DNA from: Caldivirga sp.
GTDB lineage: Archaea; Thermoproteota; Thermoprotei; Thermoproteales; Thermocladiaceae
Length of the DNA: 64,000 bases
Assembly: GCF_023256255.1 (NCBI RefSeq)
Contig: NZ_JAGDXD010000014.1
Coordinates: forward strand, 36,716 to 100,715
Reading direction: 5' to 3'
The notes beneath the pieces were generated by a model. The model worked only from the letters and a program-made list of their open reading frames with translations. It was not told where the DNA came from and ran no database searches. Position 1 is the stretch's first letter. Every line of letters starts with the position of its first letter. The translations under genes and the position numbers were made by a program. Shown here piece by piece: positions 1 through 9,156 of the stretch.

Positions 1-692
1 GATGCGCTGGCTACCTTTAAAGGAAGGTACATTAGCATGTTGTAGACGGGAACAATGGCCCAACCAGCCCCTAGCCCGAACATACCTGATACTAATCCAA
101 CACCCATTAGGCTCAATAAACCCCACTGAAGATTAACTACCCTATATTCAATAAGCATGTTAAGCGATCCCTCCCTATACGCTGAGTTAAGCCTAAGTGA
201 CTCAGCCAACTTATCCCTATTTCTGGGAGGTTTCGGTATATCAGTCTTATTACCCCTTACCATGAATAATGCAGCTATGGCTAAAACAAGTATACCAAGA
301 CTTAGCCTTATGATCGACTTACCCACTGAACCAAAGACGCTGGTTATGTGAAGCCCTATTATTGATCCAATTATTGCGAAGAGTGTATATGGAACTGACG
401 ACACTAGTACTAACCTGAAGTTAGCTAAGTTACCGTGTAAATATGGTCTTGCACTTACCAGGGAACTCATGGTAGCTATGGCTAATCCTGTGCTTCTAAC
501 AACATCAGGATTAATGGATGTGAACGCCATCATTATTGGTGTAAATAAGACACCACCACCTACGCCAGCCAATGATGCAATAAAACCTATGACAATACAT
601 AGGCACATTAATGATGTGAAGAAGAGCCATGGGTTAGCTAAGAGTGCTGTTGTTACCATCGTTGCATACATTAGTAGAGTTATTATTGTCAT
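1..692 (-). CDS. TauE/SafE family membrane permease (3' end beyond window)
   Basis: Reading the minus strand from an ATG at 692 gives an open frame of about 230 codons that runs off the left edge, so the C-terminus is missing. The product is strongly hydrophobic. It carries the glycine-rich turn typical of TauE/SafE permeases (ASLAGVGGGVLFTP, near residue 38) and a second copy of the same kind of turn near the window edge (GMFGLGAG), as expected for this internally duplicated family. Members export or import sulfite, sulfonates or other organic anions across the cytoplasmic membrane. A second, longer TauE/SafE gene lies 157 bp upstream on the same strand, so the two may act together. The substrate cannot be read from sequence. 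Confidence 0.85.
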   Translation of the reverse strand, partial: MTIITLLMYATMVTTALLANPWLFFTSLMCLCIVIGFIASLAGVGGGVLFTPIMMAFTSINPDVVRSTGLAIATMSSLVSARPYLHGNLANFRLVLVSSVPYTLFAIIGSIIGLHITSVFGSVGKSIIRLSLGILVLAIAALFMVRGNKTDIPKPPRNRDKLAESLRLNSAYREGSLNMLIEYRVVNLQWGLLSLMGVGLVSGMFGLGAGWAIVPVYNMLMYLPLKVASA

Positions 693-849
693 ATTGTTTA
701 TACTCTTTTCAACATGACTTAGTAAATGTTACTTTTATTAAATTAACCATAAACTCTTTCATGCATGCCCCTTATAAATTCACGGTCATTTCAAGTGAAT
801 ATTTCACATTTTATATAATGCTAAAACACATGAGAATGAAATTGAATAA

Positions 850-2259
850 CTATGAAATAAATAACGGTAATACGAATACTGCAAGCGATAAGTTAATAAT
901 AACTACTATAGTGAACGCTAAATAGAGCATATCATGCTCAAGCATGAACCTAACCATATTAAGAACCACCATTAGTATTGGTATGGCTATTAATGCAAGC
1001 AATCCAGTTAACATTACACATAATCCATCAAGCTTGATTAAGCCGCCTATTATAGTGAAGACTCCTATCAATGACGTATTCAATTGACTCGATGGGTCAG
1101 TAATCATACTTATTGAGTAGTGGAGCCCACTTCCAGTTACCACCATTATTAATAAGCCTATCCCCATTAATGACACGCTTACTAGTACACCATATTTAAG
1201 TAGACTACTGGTTATGTTTATGAACCTCTCCTCCACTGGATTAGTACCATTGGGTTGCGTACGGTACATTATAACCGTCTCATCAGCCTCGCTACTATAC
1301 CTATGTGTAATGATTAAGTATAGCGTGCTGATTACTATGATTGAGAAGACTATTGCAATAACGTTACGTTCAGGGGAGGTTAATGGTAATAAATGCTCCC
1401 TATTTAAGCCTCTAAGTACCATTCTTAATCCAAAGTAAGCCAATATGGTTACGAACACCCACCTTATTTGCCTGTTAGTGATATGTATTAGTAATCTTGT
1501 ACCCATTGATGAACCTGCTAGCACTCCCACTGCTGCGGCTACGGCTACGAATGGTTGAATATAACCAAAGTGCCAGTATAATGAGCTACTTGTGGCTGCT
1601 GTTACTCCTATCATGAAGTTGCTTGTTGTTGTGCTTACCTTCATTGGTAGGTTCATTGCCCAATCCATGCCAAGAACCTTCAAAGCACCACTACCAATAC
1701 CAAGCAAACCACTAATAAAACCAGCAAAAAACATAATCAACTCACCCAACCACCAACGAACACCCCAATACTTATACCAAATCTTAAGGGCTGGATCATA
1801 ACAGACACCATATAGCCTAAGTAGTCTAGTGGACTTATCAGGGTTACGTAATGGTGGTAATTCACACGTGCTCCTCTGTATTGTTGGTATTATTGAAAAC
1901 AGTAGTATTACCCCAAATATTGTGTATATTATCCATGTTAATCCATGTTGATACACATAATTAGCAGTTAATGAACCAACTATTGCTCCCCCAGTGGTTG
2001 CTGTAACTAGGCTTATTCCGATTCTATCGTTAGCCAACTTCCTCTTAATATAGACGCTGGCTGAGCCAGCTGATGTGGCTATTGTTGATATAAGCGCTGA
2101 ACCTGATGCATACATCATCGGTATACCTATGAATAAGGTGAGGACTGGTGTGAGCACTACCCCACCACCTAAGCCGGCTAGTGAGCCAAGAATACCTGCG
2201 CATAAGCCTGCCAATAGTATCTCCATGAATTTAATCAATACTAATAGTCCCTCAATCAT
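850..2259 (-). CDS. TauE/SafE permease fused to a C-terminal DUF1634-like domain
   Basis: This is a 469-residue polytopic membrane protein. Residues about 10-285 form a TauE/SafE anion permease, with the turn GSLAGLGGGVVLTP near residue 25 and its internal repeat GLLGIGSGALKV near 190. Residues about 340-465 add three or four further membrane segments. They follow the DUF1634 pattern: a first helix ending in G-x-G, a central G-L-x-x-L-I-A-I-P stretch, then an acidic turn before the last helix. DUF1634 is usually a separate small protein encoded beside TauE/SafE genes, so here the pair appears fused. A TATA-like TTTTAAAG lies about 27 bp before the ATG, supporting this start. Neighbours are another TauE/SafE gene downstream and a TusA-like gene upstream. 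The substrate is unknown; sulfite or another sulfur anion is an inference. Confidence 0.85.
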   Translation of the reverse strand: MIEGLLVLIKFMEILLAGLCAGILGSLAGLGGGVVLTPVLTLFIGIPMMYASGSALISTIATSAGSASVYIKRKLANDRIGISLVTATTGGAIVGSLTANYVYQHGLTWIIYTIFGVILLFSIIPTIQRSTCELPPLRNPDKSTRLLRLYGVCYDPALKIWYKYWGVRWWLGELIMFFAGFISGLLGIGSGALKVLGMDWAMNLPMKVSTTTSNFMIGVTAATSSSLYWHFGYIQPFVAVAAAVGVLAGSSMGTRLLIHITNRQIRWVFVTILAYFGLRMVLRGLNREHLLPLTSPERNVIAIVFSIIVISTLYLIITHRYSSEADETVIMYRTQPNGTNPVEERFINITSSLLKYGVLVSVSLMGIGLLIMVVTGSGLHYSISMITDPSSQLNTSLIGVFTIIGGLIKLDGLCVMLTGLLALIAIPILMVVLNMVRFMLEHDMLYLAFTIVVIINLSLAVFVLPLFIS

Positions 2260-2375
2260 CCTTAACTTGCGATTTCACTAGCTTTAAAAGATATATTTCA
2301 CAATATAAGATGAATATACTGAAATCAATATTAACATAAGTCTAAGATAAACTATTTCACATACTAACTAATAAG

Positions 2376-2675
2376 TTACCTCTCATACTCTATAAATAGG
2401 TATGTTGACTCTCTGCCGAAGTTCAATAGTTTACCACCTAATAATGGCACAGCTCTCTTAACCATGATAAAGCAAGTGTAGTCGTCTAGTAACACTCTAT
2501 ATCTCTTATTGGATTTACTCAACTGGTAATTAATTATGAATTTCTTAAGCGCATCACACCCAAGGCCCCTTAGATCAATAACCTCAGTTTGCTCATTCTG
2601 TTTGCTCCCTGAGGCTAATATTTCTCTAATCAACCTCTTTTTTAATTGATCTAACTCATCATTCTCATTTCTCAT
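2376..2675 (-). CDS. TusA/SirA-like small protein (tentative)
   Basis: This 99-residue protein has a charged, probably helical N-terminus of about 30 residues, followed by a stretch that resembles the TusA fold. The motif VIDLRGLGCDALKKFI (near residues 33-48) matches the family signature D-x-R-G-L-x-C, with the single cysteine in the position of the TusA sulfur-carrier cysteine. The usual Cys-Pro is Cys-Asp here, which is atypical. TusA proteins relay persulfide sulfur in tRNA thiolation, molybdopterin synthesis or sulfur oxidation. Placement next to two TauE/SafE permeases fits sulfur metabolism, but the assignment rests on one short motif and overall length. Confidence 0.5.
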   Translation of the reverse strand: MRNENDELDQLKKRLIREILASGSKQNEQTEVIDLRGLGCDALKKFIINYQLSKSNKRYRVLLDDYTCFIMVKRAVPLLGGKLLNFGRESTYLFIEYER

Positions 2676-2734
2676 AACTAATTAATTTAAGTTAAGGAAT
2701 ATTTTAGTCATGTGGTTAATGCATTATATGCATT

Positions 2735-4957
2735 TTAGGCAAATGTTGAAATGTAATCCTCAATCTTAGGTAGCTCCTTAGGCAATCCCTTCTTCTCCCT
2801 TATAGACAGTATTAGGCTTTCACGGAGGCTTTCAGGCACTGGTGCCCAACGTGAGAACTGCAGACTCCAGAAAACTCTACCTGTCGTTGCGCTTCTAAGC
2901 TCATCACTTATGTTAAATGACTCTATTACAGGTATCTCACCCTTAATGACCACCTCCATGGTCTCAGTCTGAGTAACGTCAATAACCCTACCCCTATGCC
3001 TAGTTATCACGCTGGTTACAGGGCCCATGTTATCAACAGTGGTCTTAGCATCAATTAACAGGAGGGGCTCAAGTAGAGTTGGGTCGGCTGAAAGTAGGCT
3101 GGCGAATATTGCGTTCTTGGTTGCTGGCATTATTTGAGCTGGACCCCTATGGGCTGGATCCTCGTGAACAACCGCATCATGTAGTATTACCTTAACACCC
3201 CTTATTGGCTCCTGGGCTAATGGCCCGGCTGACATTGACCATCTGAAGCCTTGAACTATGTAATCCCTAATCTCCCTAAGGTGCTGAATACCGCTGGTCT
3301 TATCAATGAGTACATTAATGTATTGGTTATCTATTGCCCAAATTCCCCTAGCCTCATCAGTATCCCAGTTAGCCTTTTCCCTAAGTATCCTAGCCCTCTC
3401 CCTTGGATCCATATCCTCCGTTATTTCACTGTACTGTATTAGGCTAATGGACTCCTCATCAAGTGGCTCAACACTTATGTACAGCCTATTATGCTTATTA
3501 GGTGACTTACCCTCAAAGACCTGGGACTTAGCTCTAACGGTCTCCCTGAACCTAACTAATGGTTGTGAAACTACAAAGTCTAAGCCAGTCCTATCCTTTA
3601 ATAGCCATGTGGCTATCTCAAGGTGCAATGTACCTACACCGCTTAGCAGTATTTGCCCAGTCTCCTCATCGATCTTCAGGCTTAACGTTGGATCCTCAAT
3701 CACTAAGTCCCTAAGACCCTCAACGAGTTTAGCTAAGTCATTGGGATTCTTAGGCTCTATGGCTACCGTAACAACAGGCTCTGATACATACCTCATCTTC
3801 TCGAATGGTGGAATATCCTTAAGTGATGTTGCCACAAGCGTATCACCGGCTCTAGCCTCATCAACACCCATTAGTGCAACTATGTTACCAGCCATAACCT
3901 CAGGCACTATTATCCTATTTGGACCCATGTACAGGTAGGTTTGAAGAACTCTCTTAGTAATCTTCTGCCCAATTATGTAAACCTCATCACCCTCCCTAAT
4001 TGTTCCACTGAAGACCCTACCGGTGGCTATTAGGCCGGCGTGGGGATCCTTATTTATCTTGCTTATAGCTATGACTAATGGACCATTTGGGTCAGCGTCA
4101 AGTAACGCCTTACCCACTGGACTATTCAAGTCACCCTTCCAGAGCTTAGGTACTCTGTACTTCTGGGCAACATCAGGTGGTGGAATGTGCTCTATAATCA
4201 TGGTTAGCAACGTCTTGTAAAGCGGGAACTCTTGGGCAAGCTCATCAACCGCATTCCTCTCGTAGGCATCCATTATGTAACTGAACTTAATGCCCTTCTC
4301 CTGCATCATTGGAATTGTTAAACCCCATTTGCTTAAGGCAGAACCAAAGGCAACCTGCCCCTTATTAACACTAACTTTCCACTTCTCCTTGAACTCAGGT
4401 GGTGCGTAGGAATCGATGAGTGAGTTGAACTCCTTAGTAATGTAAATTATCCTATTACCAATATCCTGCGGAGATAGCCTAAGCTCCTTGATTAACCTAT
4501 CTATTTTATTAATGAATAATACTGGTCTAACCATCTCCTCCATTGCCTGCTTAACCACGGTCTCTGTTTGGGTCATTACACCCTCAACTGCATCAACAAC
4601 AACAAGGGCACCATCCATTACCCTAAGTGACCTAGTCACATGCCCAGTGAAGTCAACGTGCCCTGGCGTATCAACGAAGTTTATTAAGTAAGGCTTACCA
4701 CCATACTCGAAGTATAGGCTTATGTTAGCTGCCTTAACCGTCATTTGCCTTATTTGCTCAATTTCAACATAATCCAACGCAAGCGCCTTACCGGCAACCT
4801 TAGGGCTAAGTAAACCAGCACCCATGAGTAGTGAGTCTGTTGTAGTCGTTTTCCCATGGTCAACGTGAGCCAGTGTACCAACATTCCTAATTTGCGATGG
4901 ATTCCTCATTATCTCTAGAATATCCTCTATCCTCTTCTCAACAACTCTAACTGACAT
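2735..4957 (-). CDS. fusA: Translation elongation factor aEF-2
   Basis: This 740-residue GTPase catalyses ribosomal translocation. The G-domain motifs are present: AHVDHGKTTTTDSLL (P-loop, near residue 31), the switch-I threonine region, DTPGH, and NKID. Domains II to V follow at the expected spacing, and the length matches archaeal EF-2 (about 730-740). The diphthamide loop reads PAHRGPAQIMPA, with the modifiable histidine at about residue 603. A TATA-like TTTATATAAG lies about 35 bp upstream, so the mRNA probably has a short leader. It is a stand-alone gene here, not part of an rps7/rps12/EF-1A string, so its expression is likely driven by its own promoter. Confidence 0.98.
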   Translation of the reverse strand: MSVRVVEKRIEDILEIMRNPSQIRNVGTLAHVDHGKTTTTDSLLMGAGLLSPKVAGKALALDYVEIEQIRQMTVKAANISLYFEYGGKPYLINFVDTPGHVDFTGHVTRSLRVMDGALVVVDAVEGVMTQTETVVKQAMEEMVRPVLFINKIDRLIKELRLSPQDIGNRIIYITKEFNSLIDSYAPPEFKEKWKVSVNKGQVAFGSALSKWGLTIPMMQEKGIKFSYIMDAYERNAVDELAQEFPLYKTLLTMIIEHIPPPDVAQKYRVPKLWKGDLNSPVGKALLDADPNGPLVIAISKINKDPHAGLIATGRVFSGTIREGDEVYIIGQKITKRVLQTYLYMGPNRIIVPEVMAGNIVALMGVDEARAGDTLVATSLKDIPPFEKMRYVSEPVVTVAIEPKNPNDLAKLVEGLRDLVIEDPTLSLKIDEETGQILLSGVGTLHLEIATWLLKDRTGLDFVVSQPLVRFRETVRAKSQVFEGKSPNKHNRLYISVEPLDEESISLIQYSEITEDMDPRERARILREKANWDTDEARGIWAIDNQYINVLIDKTSGIQHLREIRDYIVQGFRWSMSAGPLAQEPIRGVKVILHDAVVHEDPAHRGPAQIMPATKNAIFASLLSADPTLLEPLLLIDAKTTVDNMGPVTSVITRHRGRVIDVTQTETMEVVIKGEIPVIESFNISDELRSATTGRVFWSLQFSRWAPVPESLRESLILSIREKKGLPKELPKIEDYISTFA

Positions 4958-5032
4958 TTATGATCACGCGGACTTTCCTATAAGCTTATATAAAGTTTTC
5001 TCAGGCAAGACCAGGTTACATTAAGATCATGA

Positions 5033-5641
5033 TTAGAAGTACCTATACCTAAGCCTAGTGCCATACCTAATCATCCTCCTGTACCAAATGTAGCCGTAAA
5101 TTATCCCAACTATGAAACCTAGTAAATGACCTAAGTAAGCTATACCGAAGCTCGCCGCGAAGGGCGTTAGGAGGAATATTATTGCTATTATGTTCCATGG
5201 ATTAGATAATATTACCCACCTATCCGGTAAGGCAAGTATGAAGCCTATCATGCCGAATAAGGCCCCTGAGGCACCTGCAATGAAAGTATTAGGCCCATAT
5301 ATGAAAACTGATAACGCAGAGAAGAACCCTGAAATTAAGTAAACCTTCCACATCATGCCTCTTCCATATCTGCGTTCGAAGAATGGACCAATGAAGAATA
5401 AGGTAAGCATATTAAACACGTAGTCAAGTATGGTTGGGTCAAAGAACATTGACGTAACTAATCCAAGAGGCCAAGGTAAATATGGTGCTATTAAGTAGTC
5501 TGATAGAAGAACACCCATTAACGCCGCAGCCCTCCCTAAGCCTAGGTAACTGAACACTAGGTATGGTATTGATAGGGCACTGTTTATTATTATTATCAGT
5601 GCCGTTGTCCTGGCATTAACGTGAAGTGGTTGACCAGCCAT
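5033..5641 (-). CDS. Rhomboid family intramembrane serine protease
   Basis: This 202-residue protein has six predicted membrane helices, the size of a minimal rhomboid core. The catalytic dyad is visible: Ser125 in GASGALFG and His172 in YLGHLLGF. The second helix has the family sequence N-M-L-x-L-F-F-x-G-x-x-x-E, with the conserved Asn at 77. The residue four before it, usually histidine (HxxxN, part of the oxyanion site), is Asp73. The C-terminus is short and very basic. Rhomboids cleave single-pass membrane substrates within the bilayer. The gene is transcribed away from the neighbouring glycosidase, and the two share a 61-bp intergenic region. Protease activity is likely, though the HxxxN change should be kept in mind. 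Confidence 0.9.
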   Translation of the reverse strand: MAGQPLHVNARTTALIIIINSALSIPYLVFSYLGLGRAAALMGVLLSDYLIAPYLPWPLGLVTSMFFDPTILDYVFNMLTLFFIGPFFERRYGRGMMWKVYLISGFFSALSVFIYGPNTFIAGASGALFGMIGFILALPDRWVILSNPWNIIAIIFLLTPFAASFGIAYLGHLLGFIVGIIYGYIWYRRMIRYGTRLRYRYF

Positions 5642-5670
5642 TAATACTCAATGAGCCTAATGAGGCATTA

Positions 5671-5685
5671 CTTTAAAACTTTATT
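5671..5685. promoter_or_regulatory. Shared TATA-like element between divergent genes
   Basis: The 61-bp gap between the rhomboid and glycosidase genes contains one T/A-rich block (CTTTAAAACTTTATT). It is about 28 bp before the glycosidase ATG on the plus strand. Read on the other strand (GTTTTAAAG), it is about 34 bp before the rhomboid ATG. One block may therefore serve as TATA box in both directions; no other candidate is visible in the gap. Confidence 0.5.
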
Positions 5686-5702
5686 CCTAGAGAAGCAACT
5701 TA

Positions 5703-7505
5703 ATGTTCCTAATAGGCTTAAACTACTGGAGTAAGAACGGTGGACCATTAATGTGGAGGTTCTTCAATGAGGAGATTGTTGATAAGGAATTAGCCCAGAT
5801 CAGGGAGCTAGGTGTCGATGTGATTAGGGCCTTCGTCTATTGGCCTGACTTCCAGAGGGAGCCTGGGAAGGTTGATGAGGAGATGCTTAGGAGACTGGGG
5901 AGATTCCTTGACCTTGCCCATAAGCACGATGTTGGGGTTTACTTAACATTCATCGTCGGCCACATGTCAGGTGAGAACTGGGATCCTCAATGGAGGGGTA
6001 GTAGGGACTTCTTTGAGCTTAAAAGTGAGGTTAAGGTTCTTATTGATACTATAGTGTCAAGGTTCAGGGGTCACCCAGCCATTAGAGGCTGGATACTTAG
6101 CAATGAGTTACCGATATATGCAACATCAAGTGAAGATAAGGTTACCGATTGGATTAAGGAAATGTCAAGCCTAGTTAAGTCACTTGACGGTGGACATTGG
6201 GTTAGTACAGGGGATGGATGCTGGGGTATTATGGGTGCGTTCAATGGCTTTAACCCATATAGGTATAAGGATTACGTCGACTACATGGGGCCTCACTTCT
6301 ACACGCCTGACACTGATGCAATTAGGCATACAATAATGCCTCAATTAATAATTAAGGCCTGCAGGGGATTAGGGAAGCCAACTATACTTGAGGAGTTTGG
6401 GGCATCATCAACGCTTAGTTCTGATGAACACATAGCAGGCTACTATAGGACTGTGTTAATGGGGTCATTAATCAGTGGAGCTGTGGGGGCATGGGGCTGG
6501 TGTTACAGTGACTTCCCATTAATTAACCAGAGGCCGTATTCCCATCATCCTCATGAGCTCAGGTATGGTGTAACTACAATTGATTGGGGAGTTAAGCCGC
6601 AGGGTGATGAATTAACCAGGTTCTCTAGGTTAATTTCAACGCTTGGTGACGTGGAGCCAGTGGAGGATCCCGTTGCCTTACTCATCCCATCATACGTCTA
6701 CTGGAGTTACCCATTCACCTCAAGGGAGGAATCCCGTAAAATATCCACTGCGCTCCTCTCCTCATACGTTATGCTTATTCAAAACGGCTTAAACCCAAGG
6801 GTCATTATTGAGGAGCCTTTAACAGATGGAGTAATAATAGAGGAAGGTAAGACTAAGATTAGCAGTGACATTAAGGTACTCTTCCTACCATGTGCATTAA
6901 GGTATCTTGCCCAAACACAGGAGGAGGTTAGGAAATTTGTTGAAAGAGGTGGGGTTGCGGTGATTTCATACTGCTACGGCTTCTGGATGAACATTGATTG
7001 GGCCATTAAGCTAGACCTCTACTACAATTATCCTGTACTTTCTGATGGTTTAAGCACAACTATTGATAACGTTAATATCAATGTACCGGCAATGGGTTAC
7101 ACGTACGATAGGGCTATAGCTAAGGTAAGTGGAGGGGACGTATTGCTTAAGGATTCGGCAGGTAATCCAGTAATAGTCTACTCTAACGTTGGCTCAGGCA
7201 GGGTATACTTCATAACTTACCCATTGGAGTACTGGTTAGGCCTAAGTCCAAAACCCTTTGAGAATTATGATGCGCACCTGCTCTATAACATGATATTGAG
7301 AAGGGAGGGGGTTGGGGCATCAACACCTAATAAGTGGGTTCAAGTGGCTAGGCTTAAGTCAAGTAGGTACAACTACACAGCTTACATTAACCATGGGTGG
7401 AGTGATGCTAGGATAAATGTAAGTGGTGTTAATATTGAAACAGGTGAGAAAATAAGCGGTGAGTATGTTCTTAGAGGTAAAGACTACCTCATTGTAAGGG
7501 AGTAG
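5703..7505 (+). CDS. GH5-like glycoside hydrolase with GATase-like middle domain
   Basis: This 600-residue protein has a clan-A (beta/alpha)8 barrel over residues about 1-320. The acid/base glutamate is probably Glu135 in SNELP, the nucleophile Glu231 in LEEFG, and GPHFY (196-200) matches the substrate-binding His/Tyr of GH5-type cellulases and mannanases. Residues about 325-520 look like the class I glutamine-amidotransferase fold that follows the barrel in GH42 beta-galactosidases. The last 70 residues form a beta-rich tail. There is no signal peptide, so it probably acts on imported oligosaccharides. The KDG aldolase gene follows 158 bp later on the same strand, consistent with a sugar-use locus. 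The exact family and substrate (mannan, glucan or galactoside) are unresolved. Confidence 0.8.
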   Translation: MFLIGLNYWSKNGGPLMWRFFNEEIVDKELAQIRELGVDVIRAFVYWPDFQREPGKVDEEMLRRLGRFLDLAHKHDVGVYLTFIVGHMSGENWDPQWRGSRDFFELKSEVKVLIDTIVSRFRGHPAIRGWILSNELPIYATSSEDKVTDWIKEMSSLVKSLDGGHWVSTGDGCWGIMGAFNGFNPYRYKDYVDYMGPHFYTPDTDAIRHTIMPQLIIKACRGLGKPTILEEFGASSTLSSDEHIAGYYRTVLMGSLISGAVGAWGWCYSDFPLINQRPYSHHPHELRYGVTTIDWGVKPQGDELTRFSRLISTLGDVEPVEDPVALLIPSYVYWSYPFTSREESRKISTALLSSYVMLIQNGLNPRVIIEEPLTDGVIIEEGKTKISSDIKVLFLPCALRYLAQTQEEVRKFVERGGVAVISYCYGFWMNIDWAIKLDLYYNYPVLSDGLSTTIDNVNINVPAMGYTYDRAIAKVSGGDVLLKDSAGNPVIVYSNVGSGRVYFITYPLEYWLGLSPKPFENYDAHLLYNMILRREGVGASTPNKWVQVARLKSSRYNYTAYINHGWSDARINVSGVNIETGEKISGEYVLRGKDYLIVRE

Positions 7506-7663
7506 TATTATTAATAATTCTCTACGGTATTTAAATTACTTATTTTTCCTAGATAACAAGCATTCATGTAGATTGGAACATGGCTGAGTTCGACTAGTGA
7601 AGCATGTTGAGAATACCGCCTCATTCCGGAAGTATTTTTAAGCAAACGAACTAGTAGGTTACT

Positions 7664-8545
7664 ATGGAGGGCGTATTGGTTGCTTTAGCAATACCTTTTA
7701 AGAATGGGAAAGTTGATGCCAATGGCTTGATTACTCACGTCTCATCCCTTGTTAAAGATGGGGTTGATGGATTCTTCCCCCTTGGCACCACTGGTATAGG
7801 TGTTTTGCTTAATCTTGAGGAGAGGGAGACTGTTGTTAAGGCTGTAGCTGAGGCTTCAGGTGGTAAACCTATTGTTGTTCAGGTTGGTTCACTGGATTGG
7901 GATACCGTCTCCGGTACTGTCAAGCTTGCTGAGAGGTATGGTGCATCAGCTATTGCTTCAATAGTGCCAATTTACTATAGGCCGGATTACGAAACCATAA
8001 GAAGGTACTTCATGAAGCTGAACCAGTTGACTGAACTCCCAACCTTCATATATAATATTCCAGGCAACACTGGGTTTAACGTAACTCCAGATATTGTCGC
8101 CAGGTTGATTAAGGATGGCGTTAGGATTACGGGAGTAAAGGATAGTAGTGGTGACTTAGGTCAAGTGATGCAGTTCATTGAGATGGGCCTAGAGGTGTTT
8201 AATGGTTCAGACCACATGATAGCGCCATCAATAATAGTGGGGGCTAAGGGATGCATTTCAGCGTTATCTAACTCAATAACCAATTTAATCATTGATACTT
8301 ATAGGAAGGCAAGGAATGGCAATGTTAATGATGCATTGAAGACGCAGGCCTTAGTCACTAAGGTAAGGGATACTGCCAACAAGTACCCAAGACCAGCGGT
8401 GCATTATAGTTTAGTGAAACTACTTAAGTATGACTTTGGAAGTGTTAAGGAGCCATTAGTGAGGGGGTTAACGAGTGAAGAAGAGGAGTCCCTTGCTTCA
8501 GAGTTAAGTAAGCTGGGCTTAAGGGTAAGGTATTCGAGGTCTTGA
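7664..8545 (+). CDS. kdgA: 2-keto-3-deoxy-(6-phospho)gluconate aldolase, DHDPS/NAL superfamily
   Basis: This 293-residue class I (Schiff-base) aldolase splits 2-keto-3-deoxygluconate, or its 6-phosphate, into pyruvate and glyceraldehyde or its phosphate in the archaeal Entner-Doudoroff pathway. Superfamily landmarks are present: the pyruvate-binding GTTG at 41-44, the catalytic tyrosine Tyr130 in FIYNIPGNTG, and the Schiff-base lysine Lys159 in GVKDSSGD. The length matches crenarchaeal KdgA. A TATA-like TATTTTTAAG lies about 30 bp before the ATG, so it has its own promoter. Dihydrodipicolinate synthase is the alternative family member, but the archaeal KdgA-like context and sequence style favour the aldolase. 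Confidence 0.85.
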   Translation: MEGVLVALAIPFKNGKVDANGLITHVSSLVKDGVDGFFPLGTTGIGVLLNLEERETVVKAVAEASGGKPIVVQVGSLDWDTVSGTVKLAERYGASAIASIVPIYYRPDYETIRRYFMKLNQLTELPTFIYNIPGNTGFNVTPDIVARLIKDGVRITGVKDSSGDLGQVMQFIEMGLEVFNGSDHMIAPSIIVGAKGCISALSNSITNLIIDTYRKARNGNVNDALKTQALVTKVRDTANKYPRPAVHYSLVKLLKYDFGSVKEPLVRGLTSEEEESLASELSKLGLRVRYSRS

Positions 8546-8547
8546 TA

Positions 8548-9093
8548 CTAAACGTAGACATTATACTTAACAATAGCCATTGGTTCAATGCTCCTCATTA
8601 TGTAAACCTCCTTATAGAAGCCCTTGTTTAAAACCCCCATGAATAGGAAATCCTTAATATCATTTATTCTTATTGAGTAGGAGAACATGAATCTATTAAG
8701 CCCGTAGGCTGATGAAACCAGTTCATTAAGTCCCTCATCAGGCTTCACCTCGTATACTGGATTGGGTTCAGCATTGTTTTGTATTAAACTTGGCAATAAG
8801 GCTGGCTCCACAGGCCAGGGTTCAGGACCAGCATTACCCTGCTTAAGCCTGTATGCAAACACCTTCTCTATCGTCTTCCTACCGAGCTTGCTCTCGTCAA
8901 TCCTCTTAATTAACTCATCAGTATTTTTGAAATCCAATACAGCCTCAAGGTAAACTAACTCATCCTCAGCGAAGTACCTTATGTAAGGTACCTCAAAGCT
9001 CGTGACTTCAACACCATTAATGTTCTCAACATGGTACTTAGTCCTCCTCACATACTCCAATTCACCAGCCTTTCTCTCACCCTCACTCAACAT
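8548..9093 (-). CDS. Hypothetical protein, 181 aa
   Basis: I do not recognise a family. The protein is soluble and charged, with no membrane segment, cysteine cluster or nucleotide-binding motif. The N-terminus is helical and charged and the rest mixes helices and strands; a proline-rich linker (GPEPWPVEPALLP) sits near residue 92. The gene converges with kdgA, leaving 2 bp between the stop codons, and lies 63 bp downstream of the nicotinate phosphoribosyltransferase gene on the same strand, so it may be co-transcribed with it. Codon use resembles its neighbours, so it is probably a real gene. Confidence 0.7.
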   Translation of the reverse strand: MLSEGERKAGELEYVRRTKYHVENINGVEVTSFEVPYIRYFAEDELVYLEAVLDFKNTDELIKRIDESKLGRKTIEKVFAYRLKQGNAGPEPWPVEPALLPSLIQNNAEPNPVYEVKPDEGLNELVSSAYGLNRFMFSYSIRINDIKDFLFMGVLNKGFYKEVYIMRSIEPMAIVKYNVYV

Positions 9094-9156
9094 GAATCAC
9101 CCATTGCGCCAGTAACACGTTTGTGAGCTTTAAACTATACGTTACTCTTTAAAAAC

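Noticed and set aside
3306..3938. 210-codon plus-strand ORF inside the EF-2 gene
   Set aside because: It is a shadow of the EF-2 coding strand; its Ser/Leu-rich product is typical of antisense frames and has no promoter.
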